Shown: piece after piece, positions 36,863-50,963 of the stretch
How the letters are laid out: each line of letters begins with the position of its first letter
Numbering within the stretch: the first letter of the stretch is position 1
NCBI GenBank assembly: GCA_946699065.1
Contig: CAMPDV010001544.1
Span: 1 to 64,000, forward strand
DNA: 64,000 nucleotides
DNA from: Loxodes magnus
Lineage: Eukaryota; Ciliophora; Karyorelictea; Loxodida; Loxodidae
Direction of reading: 5' to 3'
Notes under the pieces: generated by a model
What the model saw: the letters and a program-made list of their open reading frames with translations, nothing else
Database searches by the model: none
What the model was told of the DNA's origin: nothing
Program-made: the position numbers and the translations under genes

Positions 36863-39639
36863 TAAATATTTACATTGTATAGTGTTTAACTTCAGCTCAA
36901 TTCTTTCTTTTTAAGTTACTAGGATTAAATTACTTATCTATAAAAAGATGCGAAAGGAGCTTATCTTAACATGCAATATAGAAGTAAAATACAAGAGAAA
37001 ATACCAGCTGACTGTAAGATATTTTAAAATTGGGATATAGACCTTCCATTCAATTGGACAAAGTAAAATATAAAAAGATGCTTAAGTATAAATTTATTTA
37101 TAAGCTTAAGGATAAGCATACAATATATGAGTATCATTTTTAAATGAGAGAGAAATAGCATTAGTATGTCTAATTTTTAAGTTACAGATAATGGAAAAGG
37201 GTTTATGAAAAGAAGCAAAAGCACTGTATAACTTTGCCAACTAAGTAAGTAATAGAAAATTTTAACTTTTGCAGTTTTTTTTAAATTTTTAAGATATTTC
37301 TCATATGATAAAGCTAGATAAATAAATAGGTATGATTCAAGCTTTTGTTTAGTAAAATAAAAAAGCTTAGCTAACTAAGAAAGATTTTGCATGATTGATA
37401 AAATTTTAGTTAGAACAAAAAAACTATAAAGGTGTATTAAGAAGGAAAGAGAGAATAGAGTTTGAATTGAAATAAATAGTATAATAAATATCTTAAATAT
37501 ATATAATAGGTATTTATAATGATTAGTACTCTAATTATTTAAAATATTAAGAGATAATAATTAGTTAAGTTGCTTAGAAGCAAATTTATCTAATAATAAA
37601 CTTAAGTTATTAAATTTAGTTATTAATTAAACAAAAAGGATTGCAAGTCTCTTATAATGACTAAATTAATAAAATAGTAAGCTATTTTATTATTATAGAG
37701 AAGGTTATTATAATTAATAGTTTAAAAGTATCTTAGTTTAGAACTTATAAATATCTTCTTAATATTACTTATAAAGCAAACATTATATAGAGATAATAAC
37801 AAGCATCTCAGTATATTAGTAAAAATAGTTGATCAGTAATAGTTTCTTAATAATTATATAAGCAAATATCATAGATTTCTTAAACAAAAGTGAGAGGATT
37901 AATAATAATTAAACTTAGATTACTAAAGTTGTGTTATAACTAATTATTATGTTAAATAGTGCTTTTACTTTATCTTTATTTAAATTTATTTATCCTTATT
38001 AGCTTCTACTTTTTATAAACATTAAATTAGCGAAACTTAATTTCATAGATTTAGAAATGCTAATTAAGACTGAAGCAGATGTATGTATGTTTATAATAAA
38101 TACTTGATTATAATTAGATGAGTAAGTAAACTATGAATACCATATTATTAATTTCTAAATAACACTAAATGTAGATAGTTTGTTGCATTAAAGCTTATTA
38201 ACTGTTTATTTACATTTTATTAATAAAATAAGTTTATCTCTTTATATTATTATTCTTTGTCTCTAATATCTAAATATACCTTTAATCTAAGAGTCTTATT
38301 TAGAACCTTTAAATTTATAAAAGCTAAAATAATTAGAAAGTTATCTAAAATAAAGTTATTAAATATAAAATATAAAAGTATTAGCTTTGTAAGAGTGTAT
38401 TCATTAATTTATCTATCAATTATTATTTAACCTAAATTTACTGTTTAATACAACTGCTATAAACATCCTATTGCTTGAATGATTTAAGAATTTTAGTATG
38501 CTAATTAATTATTAGACAGGCTATTATGTATAATAGACTCTTTATATTTATCAATAGTTATAAACTGCTTAATCTTATTATAATCATTTTGATTTTATTT
38601 AACTCTTATAACTTTAAATTTAATTATAAGCAAATAGATTAAAACCTCATAGTAGTCTCTAGTTATGATTATATTAGTAATGCTATATTAGTTTTTAACT
38701 ATTTCAATTATTTATCATTATAGTCAATGCTTTTATTATTTTAACTTTAGAAGTTTCGTATTTTAGGAAATTTAGTTTATCAAAAATAATTAACTGATGG
38801 TTAAGAATTAATTTAATAAAAAGCATATCCTTCTTTATGCTTTACTATTTAAATTAATGAAGAGACTAAAATACCCTTAATATAAGCTTATTTGATTTCT
38901 TTGTATATTATTTACATTAATTTCAAAAATTTGCTATTTTATCCTTTTATCATTCAAAGTTTTCTTAACTATTATAGATGAGTAGTTTACTCTTAAATAA
39001 AAGCTTATATTTGATTGTAGTTACTCTACTCTTAACACTTTTATTTAAATAAAGAGAAAATTATCAATATCACATATTTATTCTTAATCACTAACTGATT
39101 ATTTCAAACCTTTATTTAGTGTATTATCTATTACACTTCTAAAGCTTTAAACCTTCCAAATTATCAAATTTAACTTCCAAAAACCTAATTATTTTCCTAA
39201 AGCTTTTAAAATACTAAGCTTACATTTTTAAGCATTGTATGATAATTTTTTTAAAAGTGAAGTTTTAAAGACAAAAGATACTAGAAATTTAAATAATTTT
39301 AACTAAAATAAGATTAATAAACTTGATAATATAGCCTTCTCAATTAGCTTTGGATGATCTAGTTGTTAAAAAATAATTCTACTTCATTAGAAAATTGCTG
39401 TATAATAGTAACAGGCAAATTAAGTAAGCCTTCATTTGCAGAAACGATTCTATAATAATAGCATATTGCTCTTGCACTTAAACTCTCTATAATGTTTTAT
39501 TAATTGATATGTATATTAATATTCCTGAAATAAGACTTATTGACTGTTCATCTCACTGTTGCTGATTTTTCTAATTTTATAAATCATTCTATAAGAAATA
39601 TTTAACTATCTAAGCTTATAAAAGGTTATAGTAAAGTAA
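36863..39639. other. AT-rich region, nothing recognised
   Basis: No domain, RNA or tandem array was seen in 2.8 kb. Some short coding-like peptide continues from the preceding ORF to about 37.2 kb ('IPADCKIFQNWDIDLPFNW'), without a recognisable family. Confidence 0.4.
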
Positions 39640-40120
39640 TCAAAAATGCTTACATTTACGTAAAAATCTTTCTTCATTTAAGAATATTTGATGGACATTT
39701 TCCTTCTTGCTCTTCAATAGTTTTGAAATCCAAAGTTTGATTTTATGAATTAGAATTATATCAAAAACTAGAAATTATTAAGTATAAGGAATAAATATAG
39801 CAGAAGTAATTACTCCTACAGTCAGTAGGTTTTTACTTTAACTCTATGTGCTAGTTGTAACATCATATAACTATATTATATCACGATTGATATTTTAAAC
39901 TCCAAATATATCCAGCAAATATATATGCATGATAATCACATATTTCCACTTCAAAAACATCTACCGTCATCTTTTATTATTAGATACCTATAAATGTATT
40001 TAATTACATATCAAATACTTCACCTTCAGCTATGATTAGACCTTGTTCATTATAGTAGTATTTAGTAGCTCCAGAAAGTATAAATATTCAATATTTTTAA
40101 TAATGACAGTTCTATGTAAA
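39640..40120 (-). pseudogene. Decayed kelch paralogue
   Basis: Minus-strand peptide 'LSGATKYYYNEQGLIIAEGE' followed by 'VFDMQLNTFIGIQ' and 'CDYHAYIFAGYIW' aligns with the kelch protein at 1319-2278 ('VSGVTNRNSISIDVAECEIF', 'CDNVYVFGGFN'). Just upstream 'HRTVIIKN..YLY' matches 'HRTSFNKKHLIYI' but in another frame, so at least one indel separates them. The N-terminal part seen in the intact gene was not found. It is a relic of a duplicated kelch gene. Confidence 0.6.
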
Positions 40121-40199
40121 AATATTAGCTTCTATATTTGAAATCACATGCATTCATACAACAAAGAATAGTAAACTTTGTTGTCAGTTTATTATTTCT

Positions 40200-41330
40200 G
40201 CCAGATATAATAATTATTTCTTCTTATACTTACTCTACTTAAGTATAGTAGCTAAATTAGTATTTTATTCTTCAACTATCTAATTTTTAATATAGTAGGT
40301 AGTTAAACCATCTTAATCAGTTTTCAGAGTTTAAATCTATTTAAGTAACAATTTCATACCAAGTTAGGGTAAAATTCATATTTAACACTCCAATTCCCAA
40401 TTTTCCAAAAATACAAATACTACCTAAAATTTTTATTTTTCTCAGATATAGTATTTTAATAATAGCACTTAAAGGATTTTTTTACATACTATTACACAAT
40501 ATAACCACACTTTAAATGTATTGTTATGCTTCATTAAAAAAGTAAATTACCCTTTGCTGAAAAATTCAATAAAGCTAGCTTGATATAAACAGTAAATTGA
40601 TAACTGATCTATAAGAACTTAATGTTAAAATCATTGATGAGAAGCTCAGGCCATGAGTTTTGCAATAGATATAAAGTAAACATAATAAAGCTAAATAAAT
40701 ATTTATTTTAGTTAAATTAATTTTTAATTAACTTAGATAACTTTAAAATGTTTTATCATATAAATTGAAAAGCATTAGCTAAGTTCTTCAAAGTGGAATC
40801 AATTGTATAAAGATAGTAAATTAATAAAAGCTAAAATTGTAATAATTGAAAAACTTAGGAAAAATGCTTCTTTTATTACACTAAACTACCTAAGTCCATA
40901 AGAATAATTATCAAATCTATAGTATAAAATATTCACAATTTTCTTATATTACCTCACCAGTTTGTCACAGCTTTAAGAAAAAAAAATTTGCTGGCCAATC
41001 ATACTTTAAAATAAAGTCAAACTTATATAAAAATAGAGGACAAAATTACGAATATAAAGTATTGATTATATACGAAGTTATGAAAAAGCAAATACCTCAT
41101 TTTAAACTTTAAAGCTTAATAAACTTATAATATCAGATATGAAATTGAAAGAAGCATAGTATCAATCAATGCTAATAGTTTTTACTATCTTAATACATAA
41201 TTTATTAATTTAAATAGTAGCATAATCCCTATATTAACCCGTTATTTTTCTAAGCTTTTATTATTTTAAAATTTATTAGCTAAAGATTTAAAAATATGAA
41301 TAATAAGAAACTGAAAACTAATTATTATGT
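40200..41330 (+). repeat. Diverged direct repeat, copy B (matches 10710-11835)
   Basis: Same orientation and order as copy A, with many indels. The frame that is open in copy A is broken here. It lies directly beside the kelch relic. Confidence 0.75.
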
Positions 41331-42327
41331 TTATACTCTTAAAAAATTTATTTGCATTAGAACATACTTAATAAAAATATAGAAAATTTTAGATATGAGT
41401 TTGAGAATTTTAAGCTGAATCTTTGTGTGACTAGACAAACTTTTTTAATAGGTTTTAAGTGGTCTAATAAAATTTGATTATTCTAGCAAAATATTATTCC
41501 TTAAAACTATTAAAGTAGATCTTATAAATAAAATAAAATCCAAATTTTTTGTTTAGGCATTACAGAGTTTTTAGACTATACAGTTTAATATTATATAGAA
41601 TAAGGCTAAGAGATTTAAGGAAGACACTGTCATTTTTCATATTATAACTGCTTGTATAATAAAGATAAAATAAAATATTGCTATTGTAATAATTTATATC
41701 AAACTAAACTTAAATTTAGCAAGCACCTGATTTATAAGAGATTTGCTTATATCTCTTATACATCTTTATATGTAAAAGAATACCTTTTTAAATTTTAAGC
41801 CTATATGTTTATTTAGTTAAAATAGTAAAAAATATGCCTTTAAGAGATAATCCTAGATATATATGAAAAAAAGCTAAATAAGAGTAATAACCTTAAAATA
41901 GAGTTTTTTAATAAAATTATTAAAATTAGAAACAAAAATTTAATTTATTTTAAAGACTTCTTAGAACCAAACTCTAAATGGTTATTTTTTGAATATCTTT
42001 TTTAGTTTTTAATTTTAATTTCTTAGATATCTAACTCCCATTATTAAGCGAAAATATTAATATCTATTTTATAAATCAAATATCTAAAATTTTTGGTAAA
42101 TTTCACTAAACAAAATTAGATTATCAACTCAAATATTTACAAGATATATTCTAACCTGCTTTTGTATTTCTTCCTCTTTATTATAACAAATGATTACTTA
42201 GTTCTAAATTTAGTTAACTTTATAATCTTAAAATTGACTCTAACTATTTCATTTTATCTAGCATGATCTTATAATACTTATCTAAAATTGCTTAAATATA
42301 GTATTATTAAATTATTTCTTTAAAACC
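41331..42327. other. AT-rich region, nothing recognised
   Basis: About 1 kb without recognised coding or repeat content. Confidence 0.45.
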
Positions 42328-42465
42328 GCCATAGTTGTTCGAAGGTGAACTACAAGGTCATCTTCATCAGAGGTTGGGGAAGTTAAGTACCCATAATCGA
42401 CTTTATGTCTTCCTCTGCTTTGGTTTGGCCTCGAGACATAAGATTCTTAGACCTTCGACGTTGGC
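42328..42465 (+). ncRNA. Structured GC-richer element 1, possible non-coding RNA
   Basis: A GC-rich island in AT-rich surroundings. The ends pair (GCCA with TGGC, and TCGAAGGT at 42339 with ACCTTCGA at 42451). Inside, CAGAGG pairs with CCTCTG, GGG with CCC around AAGTTAAGTA, and GAC with GTC. The words GCCATA, AAGGTGAA and GAAGTTAAG occur in the same order as in 5S rRNA, but with about 11 extra nt between the first and last, and no clear 5S 3' half. It could be a 5S-derived element or an unrelated RNA. Strand is inferred only from that resemblance. Confidence 0.45.
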
Positions 42466-42520
42466 TTGACTTGGTTGCGTTTATTTTTAATACTGGAACT
42501 AAAAAGAAATAATATTGCGA

Positions 42521-42625
42521 GCTTCATCAGAGGTGGGGAATTTAAGTACCCATAATTGACACATGTCGTCCTCTGCTTTGGTGATGCAATGAGACACAAT
42601 CCTGCCATGTCCTTGGACCTCCAGC
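42521..42625 (+). ncRNA. Structured element 2, tandem paralogue of element 1
   Basis: Shares with element 1 the block CTTCATCAGAGG, GGGGAA, TTAAGTACCCATAAT, then TCCTCTGCTTTGGT and GAGACA. Substitutions keep CAGAGG/CCTCTG and GAC/GTC paired while the GAC/GTC loop changes. That is the pattern expected of a conserved RNA fold. Confidence 0.45.
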
Positions 42626-42655
42626 AAGTATTAAAGATTACGAGTATTCTAAAAT

Positions 42656-42770
42656 TATATCAGTATTGAACATTTTTATCAGTACTGAATAATTATACCA
42701 GTATTGAACAAGGATTATCAGTATCTGATAATTTTATCAGTAACAAACATTCTTGTCAGTATGAAACATT
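42656..42770 (+). repeat. Short degenerate tandem repeat, ~19-bp units
   Basis: Six imperfect units of the type TATCAGTATTGAACATTTT in a row, with the core CAGTA regularly spaced. Placed between structured element 2 and the GC-rich hairpin. Confidence 0.7.
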
Positions 42771-42778
42771 TTTTTTAA

Positions 42779-42812
42779 AGAGCTGCGCACCAACGAGAGT
42801 GCTACGCGCTCT
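42779..42812. other. GC-rich imperfect hairpin
   Basis: AGAGC pairs with GCTCT, GC with GC, GCAC with GTGC, around the 8-nt loop CAACGAGA, with small bulges. It follows a run of T. It may end or belong to a transcript from the preceding structured elements. Confidence 0.5.
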
Positions 42813-45039
42813 ATAATCAAATTTATTTATAAGTGGTCGTTTAAAAGTATTCTATTTTACTATAAAAGATGATTCTAATTTTTTTGGATTTTGGTCTTAG
42901 TTTTTTAAAGGGAATTTTCATTAAAGTTATATGTTTGCTTTATAAATTGTTGATTACTAGCATGATAAAGCAGACTTACAACTTGTATTTGCTAGTAGAT
43001 AAAAAGAGAGCATAAAGATATTGTTTAAATTTATCCTATCAGTTTATATCATAAACTTACAACAAGCCAAAAAATGATATATTTGATTCATTAGATTAAT
43101 TATTAAAACTTTTTAATTAAGATAGCATAACAAAGCATCAGTTAAAATTAAAGCTAAGTTATAAATCAGAGCATATTATATAAGTATAATAAACCACCAT
43201 CTAAGATTATAATTCTCATAGTCCTCTTATTTTTGCAAGTTGATATAAATTTTTGGTTTTATATAAATTGAGATTTTCTAAGCAAGCAAGAAAAGAAAGA
43301 TAAACTATAAAAAGATAGCATGCTCATATTGAACTTTTTTGATATATTTTCAAATCTTAACCTTCTCCTTGCATGGAAAATAAGTTTAAAATTATTGGGT
43401 TAATCATCAGATAAAAAAGTGTAAGCATTAGAATTTTAGGTTTCTCTTGAAGCATTTGGTTATTTTAATGATGCCTTATTACTTTAATCTTAAGTTTTCT
43501 TTTTTGAATTAGTCATTTAATTCTTAATAAAAAATGTGGCTTATTTTTGAGATAGAATATGTATTGGTAGTTATAAGCAAAATGGCTTTATCTTAAATAC
43601 ATAATTTGTTAAGTAAGTTTATATATCTTTATTATATTGACTCGTATTGTAAGATATGATTCAATTTCTCTTTAAGTTGAAAGTAAATTTAGTGTTAATG
43701 ATATTTGTATACCAAAGTATTTTATTTTCAGTCCAAATAAATAAGTTATAACAGTACCATACGTTAAGATCTTAATTAGTATCTTTTTGCAGAACTAAAA
43801 CTTACCTACTAGTAAAAAGGTATAATGAATATACCTTGTAGAAAAAGAAGGATGAATATAAAGAACTTAATCAATACCATATGAAATAGTCATTTCAACT
43901 AATTTATAGTACTAAAAAGAAAGCTTAGTCATTTGCTCAACAGCTTTATCTTACCTTATTAAGAGAACTTATTTAAGCTGCAAGCTTATTGACTATTAAC
44001 TTAGCATTAAATCTAAGAACAGCTTATGATATAACATGCAAGCTTATAAAAGATATAAAATGTAGATAAATCTAGTTAATGCATATCTACCATATCATTC
44101 CTATTTATAATAGTAATAAAATTATTAATTCATCTTTTATCTAAAATTCCATCTAAAAGCCCAGAAATTGCATAACCATTCTTAGGTTATAATCTAATTT
44201 CATTAATATAAATAATCCAGTGAAGAGTCTATCTGAGTAAATTTAATTTAAAGATTACATATCAAGTACTAAGCTAGAATATTTTGTAAGACATTTGAGA
44301 TTTGATATAAAAAATACATTTTGAATTAATCTAAAATAGAAGAGGTAAGTGTAAGTTATTATTTTAAGCTATGTAACAAATAAATAATTAGATCTTCAAA
44401 AGAGATTAATAATTAAATTTACCACTTCCTGAGATAATCTTTCTTTATAAATTTAATAATTTATATTTTAGCTTTTAAATATCTACTAATAATCTCATTT
44501 GAGTACATCATTAAATAGAAATACAGAAAGAACATAATTAAGTTATTATACTCTTAATATGCTTTATAAGAGTCATCAACGCTATCAAATAACTTCAAGA
44601 AACATAAATATATGAAAAGAAAGATCTCATTACCAAGTTTATATACATATATAGAATTTTTTATATTATCATATTTTAGATTATAATCAAATATAACCAA
44701 TTTAAAATATGGGGAATAATGCAACCATTTAATAATCATTCAAATTAACATTTTATTATCATGTGTTTCTATTTTCATTCTATGTAACTACATTTTTTTT
44801 AATGTAAGTTTATTTAATATCATTTACTTGATTACTAACAATCTCCTGGAATGTTATTTAACAATTTTATAAAAGATAGATGCTTTAAATTATTTGATTA
44901 TTTAAAGTTTATCATAGATTAATAGTCATAATGGAAATTATTTTCAACCAATATTGAATTTAGTTTTATATATAATTTTATAGTTGTTTTCCTGCTTATT
45001 AATAATATCCTTTATTTATTAAATCTCAAGCTAAATATA
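42813..45039. other. AT-rich region, one doubtful minus-strand frame
   Basis: A minus-strand frame is open from ATG 44739 leftward for about 160 codons ('MIIKWLHYSPYFKLVIFDYN'), hydrophobic and Lys-rich, with no motif. It could be chance given that only TGA stops. Nothing else was recognised. Confidence 0.35.
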
Positions 45040-48000
45040 TTTATTAGAATTTAATCCTCCATTATCCCCCTTTATTATATTTAATTTGTCTCTCTATCTT
45101 AATATAATGCTAATGATAAAATTGTTATTTATCTTCTTTCTCTTGTCTTGCTTAATATGATAGGATAATAATTTTCTATCATCTCTACATTAATCCTAGC
45201 AGTTTTTAATTTCTGGCTCTAATTTGTTTCTGATGTTTAATACTTATCAATGACCTTTTAAAAGCTTTCTTTTGTTTAGGATAATTCAATGTTCTGTCTT
45301 CAATTTTTCATTATATCTTATTTTGCTTATTTAATTCGCTCATCCAAAATTCTCTTGATCTTCCTTCTATCCTATAATTTTTAATTATCTGAATCAAAAG
45401 ATTTATTAATATATCTTTGATTTAAACTTATTTATTGGTTATTGTCATTTACTTCTAATAAATCTTATATTAATTTTAACTTAACTTTCTTCATACTTTA
45501 ATACAGGCATAATACCATTTCGAAAATTTCTTATTTATTTAATTTAAATGCTTCTAAATCTAAATTTATTAGTTAGCAGTGTAGTTAAAAATTTAAAAGG
45601 TTTTAGATGCCTATACTAATATATGCAAAATTTAAAGTAGCACAATTTTTCCAACATCTACTTCTTTTATTTCTTTCTTCATTTTGTTATTTTATCTCAT
45701 ATTTCCTAATTAATCTTAATTCTATTTAATTTATTTTCCCAAGACACTATTGCTTTTCTAGATACTAGATTTCCTTAGAACTTTTTAACTACTTTCACTA
45801 TATTTTTTGTAAATTCTTGCTAGTAAAGTATGCTTTATTCAACTGTTTTTTCTTTTAATAAGGGAAAATTTAAAAATCATTCTTTTTGCATCCTTAAGAT
45901 TTTTCTTTTATGAACTCCACTTTTAAATTCCTATTATACTTACTTTTATACCCTTAACTTTGTAAGCATAAAATTAAGTAAAGCTTTTAAATCTTCTTAG
46001 TATTGCTTATTTACTCATCTTCATATTCTTTTATTTTCTATTCTTGAATAATCTTGAAAGAATTTAAATTCTCTTAAGGTTTTATTTTATATATAATTAG
46101 GTGAATCAACTTTACTCATAAGAATAAGATATTACATTCATACATTTTTAGTTATAAACTGATCTAATTAATATTGACCAATGTTTTCTTTACTAGTAAA
46201 GTTGCTTAAAAAAAATTAACCATATTTTTAATTTTATCTTCACTATGCTTTATTGTTAGTTATTTTCACGTCTCTTTTTATGTCTACTTATGCTTTTCTT
46301 TAGTTATGCTTGCTATGCTTTAAATAATTTCTTAGACTTGTGAAGCTTAATTTATAAGTGATTTATCTCCTGTTTCTTATAGATAAAATACACCTCTTAT
46401 AACCTTTTTAGTGTAAGTAAAGAGAAAATTATTTAATACAATGTGAAGAGTATTTAAAGATATCTTTAGCTTCCTAATTAGCTAGAAGCTGAGTATGTAT
46501 TACGAAAAATAGCTTTAGGGAAGTTAATTTTAGATTAAATTAATATAGTTAATAGTTGATCAGTCTGTTTCTTTCTTGTCTTAAATTCTCTTATATGCTA
46601 AATCATGTATAGTAGGATCATACAAGCAATAATATTTTATAAGCTTTAAATGTATAGTCTATTAATACTGTAGCATCACTTTCAATCCTAAAGGAAATTT
46701 CCCTACTAAATTATAGCGATTTAAGTCATAATCAAATACTAAAATTAAATCCCCTTTATTCATTCCACTTGGCAACTCTAAAGCTTCTAATAACTAATTC
46801 AAGCAGAACTGTTGCTAGGAGTTAGCAGTAACTTGGAAATTCTAGTATATTTCACATAGAGTAACTTAATGATTTCTCTATATAAGGTTAACGTCAATAG
46901 CCTTATAATTTTCCATTATAAACATAAAGTAATAATTTATAGGTAAATTAAAAGTTTAAAGGTATCATAAGATAAACCTAAAGAAGCACCTAATAATTTA
47001 AGAGTAAAAATAATTAACTTTGATCAATTAAATTTAGAATAATTATCCGGAAATTAAATAAATGATTTATAGCAGTTCTGATAGAAAGGATTATAATGAA
47101 TTTAGTAGAGTCTAGATCAATAAAATTATTTTGTAATACTGTCGAAGGAAAAATCGTAAAAGCTAAATTATAGAAGGATATAGTTATCATCACAGAAGGT
47201 TGAGATATTTAAAGAAAAATAATTTTTTCGATTATGAAAAAAGACTAAATCATGTACTTTCTTATTAAAACCATTTAGTTAATATAATATTTGTTTTATG
47301 AGGTTAATTAAACATATTTAGTTAATCATTTTACTAATAAAATAATTTAATAGCAAGATTCAATTTTTAAAGGAAGCTAAGCAAGCTAAAGGTATTAAAT
47401 TAGATCATAGTTTATAATAAAATTTTTAAAATTACAATACTGTGAAATATCAGCATCCAGAACTCCTATTCCTGGTATCAACTGGTAAAAAATGTAAGCT
47501 GATTATTTTTTCATAAGATACAGAATTAAATTTATGCTTCTAGTTCTTAGAATATTAATATTGGTAAATTTAAAAAATTTATATTTCATATCTATTTTAA
47601 GTGAGAAAAAGCACAGAAAAGAAAAAAAATTCCTAGTACTTGGGTTGAGAAAAAGAGTAGAAAGTGATATTTCCAACCAAGAAAAAGAGAAGAAAGGTTT
47701 TTAAGTGATTCATAATTAAAAATAATATGAAAAATTAAGTTTTAAAAGAAGTTAAATTGTCTTTAGAAATTATTATACATGTTTGAATATGTTTAGTAGG
47801 AAATTATTATAGAACTTTTCTAGTAAATTGCTCGAAAAATTTTTAATTTAACCAATAAAGTCAACTTGCTAAATTAAAGACCAGATTTAGGATTCTCATT
47901 TGATTAACCCAGTTTCTTTCAAAAATTACTTAAGCTACTTACTAAAATTGAATTATAAATAATGACAGAAAGAATTTAAGTATCTGGAATAAATCAAGAT

Positions 48001-48600
48001 GCTTTCGTAGAGTCAGTTTTAAGCTTAATACTTGAGTTTAAAAAAATCTTAAAACATATAATAAAAATCTTTATTATTTATGTATCGATATATACTTACA
48101 CGTGCTAAAAGCAAACAGCAATATGCTTCTTTATTATCTTAAATATCTAATTATTTGGATCTGAATTATCAATTATAACTTTTTAGATTTATGGTATTAA
48201 AAGACATCTTAATATATCTCTAAATATGTAAGGTAATTAAAATATTAATAGGGCATAACTTGGCCTATAAACCAAAAAGCGATATTAAATCTAACTAACT
48301 AATACTTATTTACAATAGAATCAGAGTTTCAACTTCATATTCAATATCTGTTAATATCAACCTTTCTTATTAAATCCTTGGTATCAGAATATTAATTATA
48401 ATAAAAATCCTAGACAGAAAAAAATAAAAAGTGACTATAGATGCTTATGTACCAAACAAAATTAAAATAAAACAAGTAGACTTTAAAGTTAAATACTCTA
48501 ATGAGAGCTAAATGACTTTATAGGTAATAAGTAAACTAATCTTATATAATAAATCTAAATCTTTTGCTTATCTAAATTATTTTACAGAAATAACAGATCA
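45040..48600 (+). repeat. Direct-repeat module, copy B (matches 24160-27750)
   Basis: Carries the relic of the same minus-strand membrane-protein gene, more decayed than copy A except for 46460-46915, which remains about 98% identical. Peptide in that block ('KGDLILVFDYDLNRYNLVGK') is the same as in copy A. Confidence 0.75.
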
Positions 48601-50739
48601 TATAGAAGCCTTAAAGGACTTAGATTATCTATTTACTAATGGAATTAAAGCAATATAATTGTATATGCATTTAGTATTAAAAGCTGCTTTAACTTAACTT
48701 TCGAAATAGGTTTAAGTGGAACTTTTACATAATATAATAAACTTAAGTTGCTATACTGATGGTATGAAGTCTTGAGAATGTAGCGATTATAATAGACAAT
48801 TAACTTAAATGATTTAAGCTATAAATTAAAACTTAATATCAAATCATATTCTATCTAATTCCTATTTAAAGCTCTATAATAAGATTTAATAAAGGTATAT
48901 TTAATAAAGGATCTGAAATAGCCAAACCTTAGAGTGTCATTCTAAATGAAAATCTATAAAATAGTACACAAATTTTTATCGAAAGTAGCTAATTTTCGCA
49001 GTCATATAAAGTATCTTATGAATTTACTATAATAGAAATAGCTTTAATGCACCTATAGCAATGATAAAATAAAAGGATGCAATTAAATAGATAGTGAGAA
49101 GGATATTAAATATTAGTTATAATTATCATTCTTTAAGTAAAAAGCTTAAGTTTATATAATCATTTATATAAATATAACTGATGAGTGAAATTAACTTACT
49201 GTAAGGTTTTAAGTAGATAAGCTTAGTAAATATTTTGGAGAACTTTAAGATTTAAATCAGAGAGAAGTTGCAAAAAAGAATGTAGAAAGCTAAAAGTTTA
49301 TAAATATTTATAATCTAAAGATCAAACTAAAGCTTAGGAAAATAATATACTCTTTAATTAAAAGCACATCAATTAATTACATTGCAAAGACTTTCTTAAA
49401 CTAAGCTAGGCTTAGTTTTATTCCAGTGCATTTTATAACTATATTTCCATAAAATAGAATAAAAAAGACTGAAAGAAAAGCTAAATAAAGAGGATATGCA
49501 AATATAAGATTAAATGGATAAATTATACAATTAGGTTTATTGTGAAAATCTATAGGGCTTGATAACCTATAAATATCTTCTAATATTTTAGAAACTCAAG
49601 AATAAAGTTAAAAGCTAGCAGTTCTTGCTTTAACTGTAAAAGAAGGATTAAATGAGAGATATCAGCTAAGAAAGGTATAATAATAGTAATTCCTGTCGAA
49701 GTATAAATATTGGAGATATATAGAGTAATAGATTTTGATGACAATTAACTTATTAAATAAAATTTCCTAATTTATTCATAAAAAGCTTAAGTTAAATAGT
49801 TATTTATTTTATTGGTTATATAAGAAATATAAAATAGCTAATCACTTAAATAGCATTAAGCTAGTTTAAACTTAAATTTAGATGAGAAAATTTAATATAT
49901 ACGATTATTAAAGCTTAACAAAGGTAATTTGGCATAAGTATACTTTTAATGATATTAGTTGCTTTTTTTGCTTTTAGTTCTGCTATTAATTTGATGATTT
50001 ATCATAACTAACTTTTTCATTTGTAAGAGTCTTTGTTAAGTTATGTTCTAAAAAGTCTTAGTGTTGTAACTAGCTAACTTTCTGACTAACTAATTTTGAT
50101 TTTATGTCTCCTAATATAAATATCAAGTGTGTTCCTTTTAGAGCAATAAGTTTGATAATAATCATCATATCAAGGATTAGAAAGGCAAGTTAGTTCTAAG
50201 AAGTTATTTTTAGGAAAGGCAATAAAGAAAAGGTATTTAAATCTTAACTTAAAAAGATAGCTAAAATAAGGCTAGCACGTGCTCGATGGGCATCTAAGTA
50301 GTATGCTTAAAGGGCAACTTCTATATATTTACCTACTTAATTTCAAAGCATACAAACTGAGTCATTAAGCTCTAGTAATATTTATATAAACTTAGAAATA
50401 AAGAATCAAGGTAAGAAACAAATATCTCAATTTATTATTTTCAGATAAAATTGCTATTCTGGAAATCTTTTGTTTGTTAAGTCTAGTAAAGCTATAAGGT
50501 AAATTAAGTCTTTAATAGCATAAATATAATGCTTATAGTTTTTTTATTTTGATCTGAAAAATAGAAGAAAATACAATAACCTTACTTTAAAAAGTCCTTA
50601 TAGGATGTTTATTAATGAAAGAAGTAAAAGGATTTATGAATGAGACATCAGTTATGATACACTAAATTTAATTGATTATAGAGAAAAATCAATATTATAA
50701 TTGAGTTTTAAGTTATATCCTAAATTTAATAAATTAACT
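48601..50739. other. AT-rich spacer, inner continuation of the right arm
   Basis: No gene was recognised. Weak inverted similarity to 22.1-23.5 kb in patches. Confidence 0.45.
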
Positions 50740-50907
50740 TAAAAGTTAAGCCTCATTTATTTCTCTTCGTTTTTTACTAAAATAAGCAAAAATTAATTTA
50801 TTAGAAGCAGTGCTCATTTAGAATTTGATGAATCCATATAATGTAAATTTTAAATTTTCCAAAGCTCTAAATTTAAATTAAATAAGATGCTTATAAAACT
50901 CAATTAG

Positions 50908-50963
50908 AAACCTTAATGAAATAAAGAGATAATAGAATAAAAGGAGTAAGGAGAGAAAAGAGT
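50908..50963 (+). promoter_or_regulatory. Conserved upstream element of U3 copy 3
   Basis: Identical 56-bp block as before the other U3 copies. Probable promoter. Confidence 0.65.

Noticed and set aside
42328-42465. A functional 5S rRNA gene
   Set aside because: Only scattered words match, with extra spacing, and the 5S 3' half and its internal promoter elements after box A are not recognisable.
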